Source: Dietzia timorensis (GTDB taxonomy: Bacteria; Actinomycetota; Actinomycetes; Mycobacteriales; Mycobacteriaceae). From it: a stretch of DNA of 64,000 nucleotides. Numbering within the stretch: the stretch's first letter is position 1; every line of letters starts with the position of its first letter. The notes under the pieces are model-generated. The model saw nothing but the letters and a program-made list of their open reading frames with translations. It did not search any database and was not told where the DNA came from. This document shows, piece after piece, positions 44,763-54,222 of this stretch. The DNA is taken from the NCBI RefSeq assembly GCF_001659785.1, contig NZ_CP015961.1, positions 3,100,001 to 3,164,000 on the forward strand. Direction: 5' to 3'. The position numbers were made by a program, and so were the translations under genes.

Positions 44763-47405
44763 GTGAAAACTACGTTGAGCATCGTCACTCGTGACGCTCT
44801 TCGTCTGTGGCGGACCAAGAAAGTCTGGGTAATTGTCCTCGGAGTCATGATCACTCCGGCGTTTTACGCTTGGGTCAACATTGCCGCGTTCTGGGACCCG
44901 TACGGCAATACAGAGAACATAAGTGTCGCCGTAGTGAATGAGGACCGAGGTGCCGGCTCGGAGTTGACCGGGGACCTGGACGTTGGCGCCCAAATGGTTG
45001 ATCAGTTGAAACAGAATGATCAGCTCGGCTGGCAGTTCATGGACGCAGATGCCGCGAAAAACGCCGTGAATAGCGGCGATGTATTCGCCAGCGTCACCGT
45101 ACCGACTAGTTTCTCCGCCGATGTCCTCAGCATTTTCCAGGGACAATATTCTCAACCGACACTTCACTATGAGGTCAACGAGAAGACGAGTGCCATCGGT
45201 CCGAAAATCACGGATCAGGGCGCTACAGGCATCGAGAATCAAATCAATTCCGCGTTCAAGGAACAAGTGTCGAATGCGGTTACGGCCGAGTTGCGTAGTT
45301 CGGGTGGCGAGCTATCAACGACGCTCGACAACGCCAGCGATAACGCCGCCAACAGTCTGACCGAAACCGCGGAGTCTCTCCGCTCGGCACAAGCCGATAT
45401 CAAAGCTGCGCAGAAGAGCGTAAACAGCGCGGGACCCACGATCGACGCGACCAAGGAGGCGTTGGAATCCGTCGACAAGACGCTCGGCGACGCCGAAAGT
45501 GCATTGCGCCAGGTCCAATATATTACCGGGGAAGTTCAGAGGCAGACGGCAGCCGTTTCCGACTCGGTGAACGCCGCATATTTTCAGGGCTCCTCCAGTT
45601 TGGGCGACGCGGTGACGTCCGCGATGAACGCCGTGTCCTCTGTGACCGGGGATCTGGAGAGCGCAGGCTCTGGTATCGACGACGCACTTGGTGGAGCGTC
45701 GGGGGTTGTGGACCAAAGCGATCGTGCCATCGATCAGTTGCAACAACTACTAGACGGCGGCGGAGGCACGACGGAGGCCGCTGCACCTCTCACCGACGCT
45801 CTCAACGGTCTACGTGAACGTAACGCCACGAATCGCCAGCTCGTCACTGACCTCACCGGGCTGAAGGATGCTGCCTCGGACACTGCGGGTACCGTGACCG
45901 CAGCGGCGAACGCACTAGAAAATGCGACGCTGGCGACTCGCGATTCCTCAGACGGCCTGCGTTCTTCCGTCGGAGAGACGCTGCCCATCCTCAATTCCGC
46001 AATCAACGAGCTCAACGCCAGCGCAGGGGGATACTCCTCCGCGCTCGCTTCTCAGCAGACCTTGGTCCGCGAGTCGATTGGTTTGCTCGACGGTACCGGC
46101 CGGCAACTTACCGCGGCCAATGGCGTTCTCGACAGCTTTATCGGTGACCTTTCGGGTATCGAGGATGGCCTGCGCACAGCACAGTCGGACATACTTCTAT
46201 TAGACGCGGCGTCCGGTGACGGCGCCCTGGACACCGTTTCAAACCTGGACTCCGAAGGTATCTCACAGTTCTTCGCGTCTCCCGCCGAGGTGGAAAGCCA
46301 CCCTGTCTTCCCCGTATCAAGCTACGGCTCGGGAATGGCCGCCTTGTTCACCAATCTCGCTCTGTGGGTCGGATCGTTTATGCTGGTCGTACTTTTTCGG
46401 ACCGAGGTGGACACAGCAGGTCTGAAACGAGCGTCGATCACCCAAGCCTATTCCGCGCGTTTCCTGCTCCTTGCGATCATCGCGGTGGGGCAGGCATTGG
46501 TCGTCTCGATCGGTAACCTCGTCCTCGATGTCCAGACAGTGAATCCCGTTGTTTTCGTTGCGACCTGCGCTCTGATCGGCCTCGCTTACTTGAGCATCGT
46601 GTTCGCTCTGGTCACGGCGTTTGGGCACATCGGCAGGGGAATCGCGGTGGTTCTGGCCTTTATCCAAATCCCCGGCGCGTCCGGGATATATCCCATCGAA
46701 ATGGTTCCCGACTTCTTCCGAGACATCTTTCCTTTCCTCCCGTTCACGTACGGGATCGGCGCCCTTCGCGAAACAATCGGCGGCTTCTACGGCACTCATT
46801 ACTGGCACGATATGGGCTTGCTTGCGGGGATGGCTGTAGCTGCATTCGTATTCGGCACTCTTTTCCGTCGTGGTCTTTCACACGTCAAGATGTTGGTGCA
46901 CACTCAACTCGCCGACGGCGGCTTGGTGGTACACGAAAAAGTTGAGTTGACGGGTAGTAAGTACCCCTTGCCGGATATCATCCACGCGCTCCGGGACCGC
47001 GACGACTTTCGCGAGGAAGTCGACCGTCGGTGGAAGCCTCTGCGTGATCACTTTCCGGCCCTGCTGAGATCAGCCATTCTCTTCGGGGTGGTCGGGGTGG
47101 TCATCCTCGCCTTCGTCGCCCGCTGGCTTCCGGAACAAAAGGCGATCTTGTTCGGCCTGGTTTGCCTTTGGATTCTGGTTACCACGGCTTTCGTGTCGAT
47201 CCTGGAGTACGCGCGGCACAGTTTCGCGCGCGCGCAGCAGCTGGCCGACCTACCCGAGGACGAGCTTCGCCGCGCAGTCACTTCGACCGGAACCGCTGAA
47301 GAGGTCACCTACACGGAAGAGGAATCCTCCACGAACAGCAAACAACGCTCCTCCGAACGGGCGAGCACGAACCGAAGTGACGACAGTACCGGCGGCGACT
47401 CATGA
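44763..47405 (+). CDS. YhgE/Pip-family membrane protein (first of a coupled pair)
   Basis: An 880-residue protein with a GTG start at 44763. One membrane helix near residues 20-42 (VWVIVLGVMITPAFYAWVNI) is followed by a large extracytoplasmic region (about 45-520) rich in heptad coiled coil (QADIKAAQKSVNSAGPTIDA and more). About five further helices lie between 540 and 730 in an ABC-2-like arrangement, with another helix pair near 775-825 and a charged cytoplasmic tail. This is the YhgE/Pip (phage infection protein) family, related to ESX/type VII EsaA-like proteins; transport of lipid or protein is suspected but not proven. The stop overlaps the next start (ATGA). Confidence 0.87.
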   Translation: MKTTLSIVTRDALRLWRTKKVWVIVLGVMITPAFYAWVNIAAFWDPYGNTENISVAVVNEDRGAGSELTGDLDVGAQMVDQLKQNDQLGWQFMDADAAKNAVNSGDVFASVTVPTSFSADVLSIFQGQYSQPTLHYEVNEKTSAIGPKITDQGATGIENQINSAFKEQVSNAVTAELRSSGGELSTTLDNASDNAANSLTETAESLRSAQADIKAAQKSVNSAGPTIDATKEALESVDKTLGDAESALRQVQYITGEVQRQTAAVSDSVNAAYFQGSSSLGDAVTSAMNAVSSVTGDLESAGSGIDDALGGASGVVDQSDRAIDQLQQLLDGGGGTTEAAAPLTDALNGLRERNATNRQLVTDLTGLKDAASDTAGTVTAAANALENATLATRDSSDGLRSSVGETLPILNSAINELNASAGGYSSALASQQTLVRESIGLLDGTGRQLTAANGVLDSFIGDLSGIEDGLRTAQSDILLLDAASGDGALDTVSNLDSEGISQFFASPAEVESHPVFPVSSYGSGMAALFTNLALWVGSFMLVVLFRTEVDTAGLKRASITQAYSARFLLLAIIAVGQALVVSIGNLVLDVQTVNPVVFVATCALIGLAYLSIVFALVTAFGHIGRGIAVVLAFIQIPGASGIYPIEMVPDFFRDIFPFLPFTYGIGALRETIGGFYGTHYWHDMGLLAGMAVAAFVFGTLFRRGLSHVKMLVHTQLADGGLVVHEKVELTGSKYPLPDIIHALRDRDDFREEVDRRWKPLRDHFPALLRSAILFGVVGVVILAFVARWLPEQKAILFGLVCLWILVTTAFVSILEYARHSFARAQQLADLPEDELRRAVTSTGTAEEVTYTEEESSTNSKQRSSERASTNRSDDSTGGDS

Positions 47406-49588
47406 AAAATATCCTGAGCATTATCGGGCAGGACTTTCGTTCGGCCCGGAACAGTGTCATGACCGCCGTCGTCATATTCGGTCTCACCATCGTTCCGTTG
47501 CTGTTCTCCTCATTCAACGTCCTCGCGAGCTGGGACCCGTTCAGCAATACGGACGACCTCAAGATTGCCGTGGCGAGTACAGACGAGGGTTACGAGAGCG
47601 ATCTGCTCAAGCTTCGTGTGAACCTGGGCGACCAGGTGCTTTCCGAATTGAGCATGAACGACCAGATCGATTGGGTTATCACCGGAGAAGACGATGCGAT
47701 CGAGGGGACGGAATCCGGTGAGTACTATGCCTCCATCGTGCTTCCGCCCACTTTCAGCGCTGACCTTCTGACGTTCTATGTCGAAGGAACCGATCCGACG
47801 AAGCTGGCGCTGTATACGAACGAGAAGAAGAACGCCCTCTCGACGACAATCACGTCCCAGGGAGCGGACGGCGTGATCGATCAGATCAATTCGACGTTCA
47901 CCCAGACCGTCAGCAACGTGGGTTTCGGATTGTTGACCTCGCTCGAGGACTTCTTGGAAAGCGACGACGTCAAAGACACTATTGACCGAATCGAGTCGAG
48001 GATCGGGGACACCGCCTCGCAGTTACACTCCGGCGCACAGACGGCACGGGCGTTCAACGGCCTCATCGAATCCAGCCTTCCGCTGGTGGAGGGCGCCGGA
48101 AACATCGTCAACGCCGCCGGCGAACAATTGGACGATCCAACCACCGATATCGGAAACGGCTCGAGCGCAACCGAGAATCTCAAGTCGACATTGCGGGACA
48201 CAGCGGCGTCCCTGGGGACCGGGCTACGCGCGACGAGCGAAAGCTACGAAACGGTGGGGACGCGAATCGACGAGCTCCTGGGTAGCGCCGACACCACCAG
48301 TACGAGCGCAGCGCAGACCTACGACACCCTCGCCCAAAGAGTGCAACAGCAAGCCGATGCACTCCGAAACCTACGCACCACACTCGATCAAGGAATCGGA
48401 GCGCAGCTCCCGGACCAGGCCGGACCCGGATACGACCGCGTGATGACGCGCCTCGACTCGGCAGTGGACAAGAGCCAGAATCTCCACGATGATTTTGCTC
48501 AATCCGCGAGGGACATCCGTTCGAGCAACGCATCGGCGCAGGACGTTCGCCAGGGGACGACCGCTGCAATTGCAGAGGCAAAGAACGCGGTCAACGACGC
48601 CGTGACCTCGTACCAGGAGAACCTCAGACCACAGCTCACGGAACTCGGCTCGTCCTTGCAGACGTTGGGAGACGATGTCACCTCGGTAAAGGAGGATCTC
48701 GGGAGGGTCGGATCATCGATCGCCGACTCGCCCGCCTCGCTGTCGGGCTCCCTCGGTCGAGCGAGCGAGACCACCCGGGCTCTGGCGGACCGATTGGATT
48801 TACGCGCCGACCGGCTCACCGACCTGCAAGGCGAGGTTCGTATGGCGGGGGAGACAGGCGATCTCTCCAGAATTTCCGACCTCATCGGCTCGGACCCGGA
48901 AGCGCTGGCCGCAGAAATCGCCTCGCCGGTAGCAGTAGACCGACAAGCGGTCTATCCGGTGACTAGCTTCGGCGCCGGAATGGCGCCGCTATACACGGTC
49001 CTCGCGCTGTGGATCGGTGCGCTTCTCGCGGCGGTAATGCTCAACACCGGAATCGCCCCCGGGACCACCCGGGCCAGAGGATATACACGTTCACAGGCGT
49101 ACCTCGGCAGGTTCGGGCTCTTCGCATTTATCGGCTTGACCCAGAGCACACTGGCGATCCTCGGACTGCTCGCTTTCGTCGAAATCGATGCTGTGCACCC
49201 GTTCTTTCTCTTCATCTGTGGCTGGACGACCTCACTGGTCTTCATGGTCACCACGTACACGCTAGTGCTGACATTCGGGAGTGTCGGCAAAGCCTTGTCA
49301 GTACTGCTCCTGGTTTTCCAAGTGTCCGGTGCAGGCGGTTCATACCCCCTGCAGCTATTACCTCCGTGGGCTGAGAAGCTCAGCCCCTGGCTTCCCGCGA
49401 CCCACGCAATAAACGCCATGAGGGCCGCGATCGCGGGCGTCTACCGCGCCGACATGTGGATCGAACTGGGCCTCCTATGCCTTTTCGTCATGCCGATTCT
49501 CTTCCTCGGGCTCGCCCTTCGCAGACTGTTCGAAGGCAACACCCAGAAAATGAGTGAGGCGATCGAATCGACCAAGGTCATGTCCTGA
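47402..49588 (+). CDS. YhgE/Pip-family membrane protein (second of a coupled pair)
   Basis: A 728-residue paralogue of the preceding protein, starting inside its stop codon. Same plan: N-terminal helix (about 18-40, VMTAVVIFGLTIVPLLFSSF), a long coiled-coil ectodomain (about 45-500), five C-terminal helices (about 520-715), short cytoplasmic end. Overlap of four bases indicates the two are made in fixed ratio and may form a heteromer. The region between the IS481 end and the aminotransferase contains only this pair, so they form a two-gene unit. Confidence 0.88.
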   Translation: MKNILSIIGQDFRSARNSVMTAVVIFGLTIVPLLFSSFNVLASWDPFSNTDDLKIAVASTDEGYESDLLKLRVNLGDQVLSELSMNDQIDWVITGEDDAIEGTESGEYYASIVLPPTFSADLLTFYVEGTDPTKLALYTNEKKNALSTTITSQGADGVIDQINSTFTQTVSNVGFGLLTSLEDFLESDDVKDTIDRIESRIGDTASQLHSGAQTARAFNGLIESSLPLVEGAGNIVNAAGEQLDDPTTDIGNGSSATENLKSTLRDTAASLGTGLRATSESYETVGTRIDELLGSADTTSTSAAQTYDTLAQRVQQQADALRNLRTTLDQGIGAQLPDQAGPGYDRVMTRLDSAVDKSQNLHDDFAQSARDIRSSNASAQDVRQGTTAAIAEAKNAVNDAVTSYQENLRPQLTELGSSLQTLGDDVTSVKEDLGRVGSSIADSPASLSGSLGRASETTRALADRLDLRADRLTDLQGEVRMAGETGDLSRISDLIGSDPEALAAEIASPVAVDRQAVYPVTSFGAGMAPLYTVLALWIGALLAAVMLNTGIAPGTTRARGYTRSQAYLGRFGLFAFIGLTQSTLAILGLLAFVEIDAVHPFFLFICGWTTSLVFMVTTYTLVLTFGSVGKALSVLLLVFQVSGAGGSYPLQLLPPWAEKLSPWLPATHAINAMRAAIAGVYRADMWIELGLLCLFVMPILFLGLALRRLFEGNTQKMSEAIESTKVMS

Positions 49589-49668
49589 GTGCGCGGACAC
49601 ATGAGGGTCTGAAGCGAAGTGGCACTCCGGACGCAATCGCCGCTCGCTACGCCGGGAGCTAGCGGCAA

Positions 49669-50949
49669 GTGGCAGAATTGATGGGTATGGCACCGAATCG
49701 CGCGGAAATCAGCACGTTCAGCGGGCACATGCTGCGGACGTTGGACCAGTCGTCGAAGCTCAAGAACGTCCTGTACGAGATCCGCGGACCGGTGTCGGCG
49801 CGGGCCGCGCAGCTCGAGCAAGAGGGCTACCGCATTCTCAAACTCAACACGGGGAATCCGGGAGTCTTTAATTTCGAGGCGCCCGACGTAATTATGCGGG
49901 ATATGATCGCCGCGCTCCCCCACTCGCAGGGCTATTCCGAGTCCAAGGGCATCCTGTCGGCCCGGCGCGCGGTCTACACGCGATACGAGCTGGAGCCGGA
50001 CTTTCCGCATCTGTCGGTCGACGACATCTTCCTCGGCAACGGCGTGTCCGAGCTGATCACGATGGTCACGCAGGCGCTCATCGACAATGGCGACGAGATC
50101 CTCATCCCCGCACCGGATTATCCGTTGTGGACCGCGGCCACGACGCTCGCCGGCGGCAACGCGGTGCATTACCTGTGCGACGAGGCGAACGACTGGAACC
50201 CGGACATCGCCGACCTCGAGTCGAAGATCACCGATCGCACCAAGGCCCTTGTCATCATCAACCCGAACAATCCGACGGGCGCGGTGTACTCGCGCGAGGT
50301 GCTCGAGCAGATGGTCGAGCTCGCCCGCAAGCATTCGCTTCTACTTTTGTCGGACGAGATCTACGACCGGATTCTGTATGACGACGCACGCCACATCTCC
50401 ACCGCGTCGCTCGCTCCCGACCTCCTCTGCCTGACGTTCAACGGGCTGTCGAAGACCTACCGGGTCGCGGGATATCGCGCCGGCTGGCTCGCGATCACCG
50501 GGCCGCAGGAGCACGCGCGCGGGTTCATCGAGGGCATCGAGCTGCTCGCCGGGACGCGGCTGTGCCCGAACGTGCCCGCACAGCACGCGATCCAGGTCGC
50601 GCTCGGCGGCTACCAGTCCATCGACGAGCTCATTCGTCCCGGCGGCCGCTTGCACACGCAACGCGATATCGCGTTCGACATGCTCAACGCCATGGACGGC
50701 GTCTCGTGCGTGAAAGCCAAGGCCGCGCTGTACGCGTTCCCGCGCCTGGACCCGAACGTCCACGAGATCCACGACGACCAGAAATTCGCCTACGACCTGC
50801 TCGAGCGCGAGCGGATCCTGCTCACGCAGGGAACCGGCTTCAACTGGCCGGATCCGGACCACTTCCGCGTGGTGACCCTTCCCGACGAGCGCACGCTCAC
50901 CGACGCACTCGAGCGTCTCGGTAACTTCCTGGCGAGCTACCGGCAGTAG
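49669..50949 (+). CDS. PLP-dependent aminotransferase (AlaT/AspC-like, class I/II)
   Basis: A 426-residue fold-type I aminotransferase. N-terminal LKNVLYEIRGPVSARA and KLNTGNPGVFNFEAP match actinobacterial alanine aminotransferase AlaT and mycobacterial Rv0337c. PLP-binding Lys is in FNGLSKTYRVAGYRAGW (about 261), preceded by LSDEIYDRILYDD and NPNNPTGAVYS; substrate Arg is in FRVVTLPDE near the C-terminus. The first codon is GTG 49669; ATG at 49681 or 49687 is possible, and none has a good ribosome-binding site. In mycobacteria this gene directly follows the Fe-S reductase gene; here they are 9.7 kb apart. Confidence 0.9.
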   Translation: MAELMGMAPNRAEISTFSGHMLRTLDQSSKLKNVLYEIRGPVSARAAQLEQEGYRILKLNTGNPGVFNFEAPDVIMRDMIAALPHSQGYSESKGILSARRAVYTRYELEPDFPHLSVDDIFLGNGVSELITMVTQALIDNGDEILIPAPDYPLWTAATTLAGGNAVHYLCDEANDWNPDIADLESKITDRTKALVIINPNNPTGAVYSREVLEQMVELARKHSLLLLSDEIYDRILYDDARHISTASLAPDLLCLTFNGLSKTYRVAGYRAGWLAITGPQEHARGFIEGIELLAGTRLCPNVPAQHAIQVALGGYQSIDELIRPGGRLHTQRDIAFDMLNAMDGVSCVKAKAALYAFPRLDPNVHEIHDDQKFAYDLLERERILLTQGTGFNWPDPDHFRVVTLPDERTLTDALERLGNFLASYRQ

Positions 50950-51054
50950 GCAGACCGAAGTAGCGAACCCCCGTTTTCGGCCCAAGGGACTGCCGCACGT
51001 TTAGGTGACATCTGATCTGGCTTGCCCATAGGGCGGCCTGGAAGGATGTGCACC

Positions 51055-51363
51055 ATGCCCGCTCCCTACCCCCGAGAGTTCCGCGACGATGTCGTGCGGG
51101 TGGCCCGGTCCCGTGAGGACGGCGTCACTGTCGCGCAGATCGCGAAGGACTTCGGCGTCCATGAGATGACGCTCCACAAGTGGATCCGCCAAGCCGATAT
51201 CGACGACGGCAACCGCCCCGGAAAGACCCGTGAGGACTCCACCGAGCTACGCGAGCTCCGTCGCCGGAACCGGCTACTCGAGCAAGAGAACGAAGTACTT
51301 CGCCGCGCGGCTGCCTACCTGTCCCAGGCGAACCTGCCGGGAAAAGGTGGTACCCGCTCGTAG
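51055..51363 (+). CDS. IS3-family transposase OrfA
   Basis: A 102-residue DNA-binding protein with a helix-turn-helix (VAQIAKDFGVHEMTLHKWIR) and leucine-zipper-like helix (LRELRRRNRLLEQENEVLRR). ATG 51055 follows GGAAGG. The stop TAG is at 51361-51363. OrfB lies in the -1 frame. Confidence 0.9.
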   Translation: MPAPYPREFRDDVVRVARSREDGVTVAQIAKDFGVHEMTLHKWIRQADIDDGNRPGKTREDSTELRELRRRNRLLEQENEVLRRAAAYLSQANLPGKGGTRS

Positions 51364-52220
51364 AAGAGCTCGCCGCCGACGGAATCCCCGTCGCGGTGTC
51401 GCTGCGGGTCCTCAAGCTCTCACGCGCCCCGTTCTACCGCTGGCGTCGCCACAGCGTCACGGCCACAGAGCTGGTCGAGGCGCATCGGGCGAACGCGCTG
51501 TTCGATGCCCACCGCGATGATCCAGAATTCGGGCACCGGTTCCTGCGCGACGAAGCAGAAGCATCCGGGGAGCCGATGGCCGAGCGCACCGCCTGGCGGA
51601 TCTGCCGCGATAACCGCTGGTGGTCGACGTTCGGCAAGAAGCGCGGTCGCGCCGGCAAGCAGCCGGGCCCGCCTGTGCACGATGACAAGGTGCGCCGCGA
51701 TTTCACGGCGATCCAGGCCAACGAGCTATGGCTGACCGACATTTCCGAACATCCGACCAGTGAAGGAAAGCTGTACCTTTGCGCGGTCAAGGACGTGTTC
51801 TCCGGCCGGATCGTCGGGTACTCGATCGATTCCAGGATGAAGTCCCGCCTTGCGGTCAATGCCCTGGAAATGGCGGTCGCGCGCCGCGGGGACGTGGCCG
51901 GATGCGTGGTCCATTCGGACCGCGGGTCGCAATTTCGCTCACGAAAATACGTCGCCGCGATCCGCCGCCACTATCTGATCGGATCCATGGGCAGAGTCAG
52001 CGCGGCCGGCGATAACGCGGCGATGGAATCGTTCTTCGCCCTGCTGCAAAAGAACGTCCTCAACCGGAAGGCCTGGCGCACCCGAGACGAGCTACGGACC
52101 GCGATCATCACGTGGATCGAGCGGACTTACCACCGCAGGCGCCGACAAGCCCGACTGGGGCGATTGACCCCCATCGAATACGAGACGATCATGGCACCGA
52201 AGACCGCGCTCGCGGCCTAA
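51344..52220 (+). CDS. IS3-family transposase OrfB (produced by -1 frameshift)
   Basis: The catalytic DDE half. The -1 frame runs from the GGGAAAAGG tract at 51340-51348 (reading GKRWYPLVEELAADG) into SLRVLKLSRAPFYRWRRHSV; a GTG at 51396 is a possible independent start. The catalytic core is visible as LTDISEHP (first Asp), VVHSDRGSQFRSR (second Asp) and DNAAMESFFALL (Glu), ending in YETIMAPKTALAA. Frameshifting on an A-rich slippery site to fuse OrfA and OrfB is general for IS3. The element looks complete. Confidence 0.85.
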
Positions 52221-52272
52221 CCGCAAGTGTCACCTGACCGTGCAGCAGTCCCCAACGCGGTACGTTTCTTGA

Positions 52273-52854
52273 GTGGCTTCCCGATTCATCGCTTACGTAG
52301 ATGAATCGTCCTCACTTCGTGGCGATAGCCACCAAGAATATATGGTTTGCGCTGCGGTGATCGAAGAGTGCCACGTCGTTCATACTCGCAACGTTCTTCG
52401 ACCGCTGCTTCTACCCGGTCAAATAAAGCTACATTGGTCCGACGAGCGGCCAAGCAGGCATCGGAAGATCGTCGATGTTCTAGCGCAACTGGATTCAATG
52501 CTGCTTGTCGTCACTCATCGAAGTACACGAACGAAGAAGACAGAACGATTTCGCCGTAAGTGTCTCGAGAATTTATATTTCGAACTTTCGGGCTTGAGAG
52601 TTCGCAACGTCATTCTGGAAAGTCGTCAGAAGTCTCAAGATACTAAAGACATCGAACATATCGTGGCATTACAAGGCCGAGGGCTGGCCGATGGCATCAG
52701 GTTGAGCCATGCTCGAGGAGGCGATGACCCACTCCTGTGGATCCCCGACGCCGTGCTTGGCTCACTCAATTCATATCACCGCGGTCGCACTGAATATTGG
52801 GAGAAGCTTCAAGACAAGGTTGTCCTCCACGAGGCAACCAGCGATTCGTTGTGA
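52273..52854 (+). CDS. DUF3800 domain protein
   Basis: A 193-residue protein starting at GTG 52273, 21 bases past the IS3 end. RFIAYVDESSS at the N-terminus and a later Asp/Glu set (KLHWSDERPSR, GLADGIRLSHARGGDD) fit DUF3800, an RNase H-like fold family found on phages, plasmids and defence islands; nuclease function is unproven. GC content is lower than in flanking genes, and it borders an IS, suggesting acquisition. A strong terminator follows the stop. Confidence 0.72.
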   Translation: MASRFIAYVDESSSLRGDSHQEYMVCAAVIEECHVVHTRNVLRPLLLPGQIKLHWSDERPSRHRKIVDVLAQLDSMLLVVTHRSTRTKKTERFRRKCLENLYFELSGLRVRNVILESRQKSQDTKDIEHIVALQGRGLADGIRLSHARGGDDPLLWIPDAVLGSLNSYHRGRTEYWEKLQDKVVLHEATSDSL

Positions 52855-52862
52855 AAACAAGC

Positions 52863-52906
52863 GAAGGCCCTGGGTCCAACCGTCCGGTTGGAATCCCAGG
52901 GCCTTC
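52863..52906 (+). terminator. Terminator after the DUF3800 gene
   Basis: GAAGGCCCTGGG (52863-52874) pairs with 52895-52906, with an inner CCAACCG/CGGTTGG stem, followed by TTCCAAACC. It probably also serves the convergent dioxygenase gene. Confidence 0.85.
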
Positions 52907-52974
52907 TTCCAAACCTGTCGTAACAGGTGGCGATAGGTTTAATTATAGCAGCACGATCGCTTTCACGCTCGCAT

Positions 52975-53985
52975 CTACTCGGTGAGCACCGAGGCGTCGC
53001 CGCGGTAATCGCGCAGCGGCGGCGCGGTATCGATAACCGAATACTCCGACGCGTCCCCGCTGAGCACCGTCGAGGGCCGCCCGTCGACGCCGACCGGGAT
53101 CGCCCCGGCGAGGGTGACGCGGTGGAGCTCGCGCCGATGCGAGCCGAAATCGGAGATCCCGTAGTGCTGGGTGGCCTGGTTATCCCAGATCGCCAGGTCG
53201 CCATGCTTCCAGTTCCAGCGGAAGGTGTTGTCCGGCTTCGTGATGCGCTCCTGGAAGATCCGGTAGAGCTCATCCGATTCGTAGGAGCGCAGGCCGGTGA
53301 ACTTCTTCACGAACTGTCCGAGCAAAAGCGAACGCTCGCCGGTTTCCGGGCGCACATGCACCACCGGATGCTCGGTCTCGAACGGGATGCGCACGAACTC
53401 GTCGCGCGAGCCGAAATTGGTGTCCGTCGACCGCTGCCCCTGCGCGGCGTAGTCGTAGTCGTTGGAGTGGACGGCGCGCAGGTTATCGGCGAGCACGCGC
53501 AGCGGCTCGGGCAGCGCCTCGTACGCGGCCACTGTGTTCGCCCACACCGTGCCGCCCCCGTAAGGCGGCAGGATCTTCGGGCGCAGGATCGACGCCTTGG
53601 GCACCCGGTCAACGAAGGTTACGTCCGTGTGCCACGCGTTCGCGGCACCCTCGATCACGAGCCGATCGCGGCCCGTGGAATGCACCGTCGGGTGTGCCAG
53701 CGTCGGCGTGCCGAGGCGCTTCGCGAACGCGTACTGCGTCTCGTCGTCGACGTGATGCTGCCCCTCGAACACGACCACCTTGTACGTGGCCAGCGCCGTG
53801 CGAATCAGCTCGACCTCGTCCACCGAAAGATCCCCGGAGACGCGAATCCCCGAAATCCGCGCGCCGATATTCTTGCCGAGCCGGTGCACGGCGGGCGCCG
53901 CAGGAGCGGCCGGGCCGGTCTCCGGCCGAATGTTGTGGAACAGTTCGCCGAAGCTGTCGGGAATGATCTCGGTCGTCAACGTCAT
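52975..53985 (-). CDS. TauD/TfdA-family Fe(II)/2-oxoglutarate dioxygenase (alkylsulfatase AtsK-like)
   Basis: A 336-residue non-heme iron enzyme. The iron triad is His119 and Asp121 in WHTDVTF plus His274 in ATQHYGISDF. The 2-oxoglutarate-binding Arg lies in the following HRVTLAG (about 289). Residues RISGIRVSGDLS and TVHSTGRDRLVIEG match the AtsK/Rv3406 group, which cleaves alkyl sulfates to aldehyde and sulfate; taurine is an alternative substrate. Sulfur starvation use is inferred. It is transcribed alone, with a perfect AT-rich palindrome upstream. Confidence 0.88.
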   Translation of the reverse strand: MTLTTEIIPDSFGELFHNIRPETGPAAPAAPAVHRLGKNIGARISGIRVSGDLSVDEVELIRTALATYKVVVFEGQHHVDDETQYAFAKRLGTPTLAHPTVHSTGRDRLVIEGAANAWHTDVTFVDRVPKASILRPKILPPYGGGTVWANTVAAYEALPEPLRVLADNLRAVHSNDYDYAAQGQRSTDTNFGSRDEFVRIPFETEHPVVHVRPETGERSLLLGQFVKKFTGLRSYESDELYRIFQERITKPDNTFRWNWKHGDLAIWDNQATQHYGISDFGSHRRELHRVTLAGAIPVGVDGRPSTVLSGDASEYSVIDTAPPLRDYRGDASVLTE

Positions 53986-54147
53986 CGCGGTGTCCCCTTC
54001 ACTCGAATCGGTTCCGCCACGGCGCTGCCGCGCGCCCGGTAGACCGATCTGTCTATCCGATGACGTCGATCAAACCACGCCCCAGGCGGATGGCCCCAGC
54101 CTTCGATCCACGCTGAACCTAAGCCGCGCAAACGAGTGTGCCGAGTC

Positions 54148-54185
54148 TCCTTATACTCACTTAGAGGGTTAAGTGAGTATAAGGA
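54148..54185. promoter_or_regulatory. Perfect 15-bp palindrome between the TetR-like and dioxygenase genes
   Basis: TCCTTATACTCACTT (54148-54162) and its exact complement (54171-54185) flank an 8-base spacer AGAGGGTT. It is AT-rich unlike the surroundings and lies 38 bases beyond the TetR gene stop and about 165 before the dioxygenase start. It could be a repressor operator for the dioxygenase, a terminator for tetR, or the footprint of a small transposon. Confidence 0.55.
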
Positions 54186-54222
54186 TGCGCGCTGTACTCA
54201 CCTCCGCGCACGCAAACCGCAG

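Larger units (their letters stand above)
50986..52252 (+). mobile_element. IS3-family insertion sequence, about 1267 bp
   Basis: Inverted termini GGGACTGCCGCACGTTTAGG (left) and GGGACTGCTGCACGGTCAGG (right, reversed) continue into GTGACA, and a 3-bp duplication CAA flanks the element (50983-50985 and 52253-52255). It carries two overlapping-phase transposase frames. It separates the aminotransferase from the DUF3800 gene. Confidence 0.9.
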
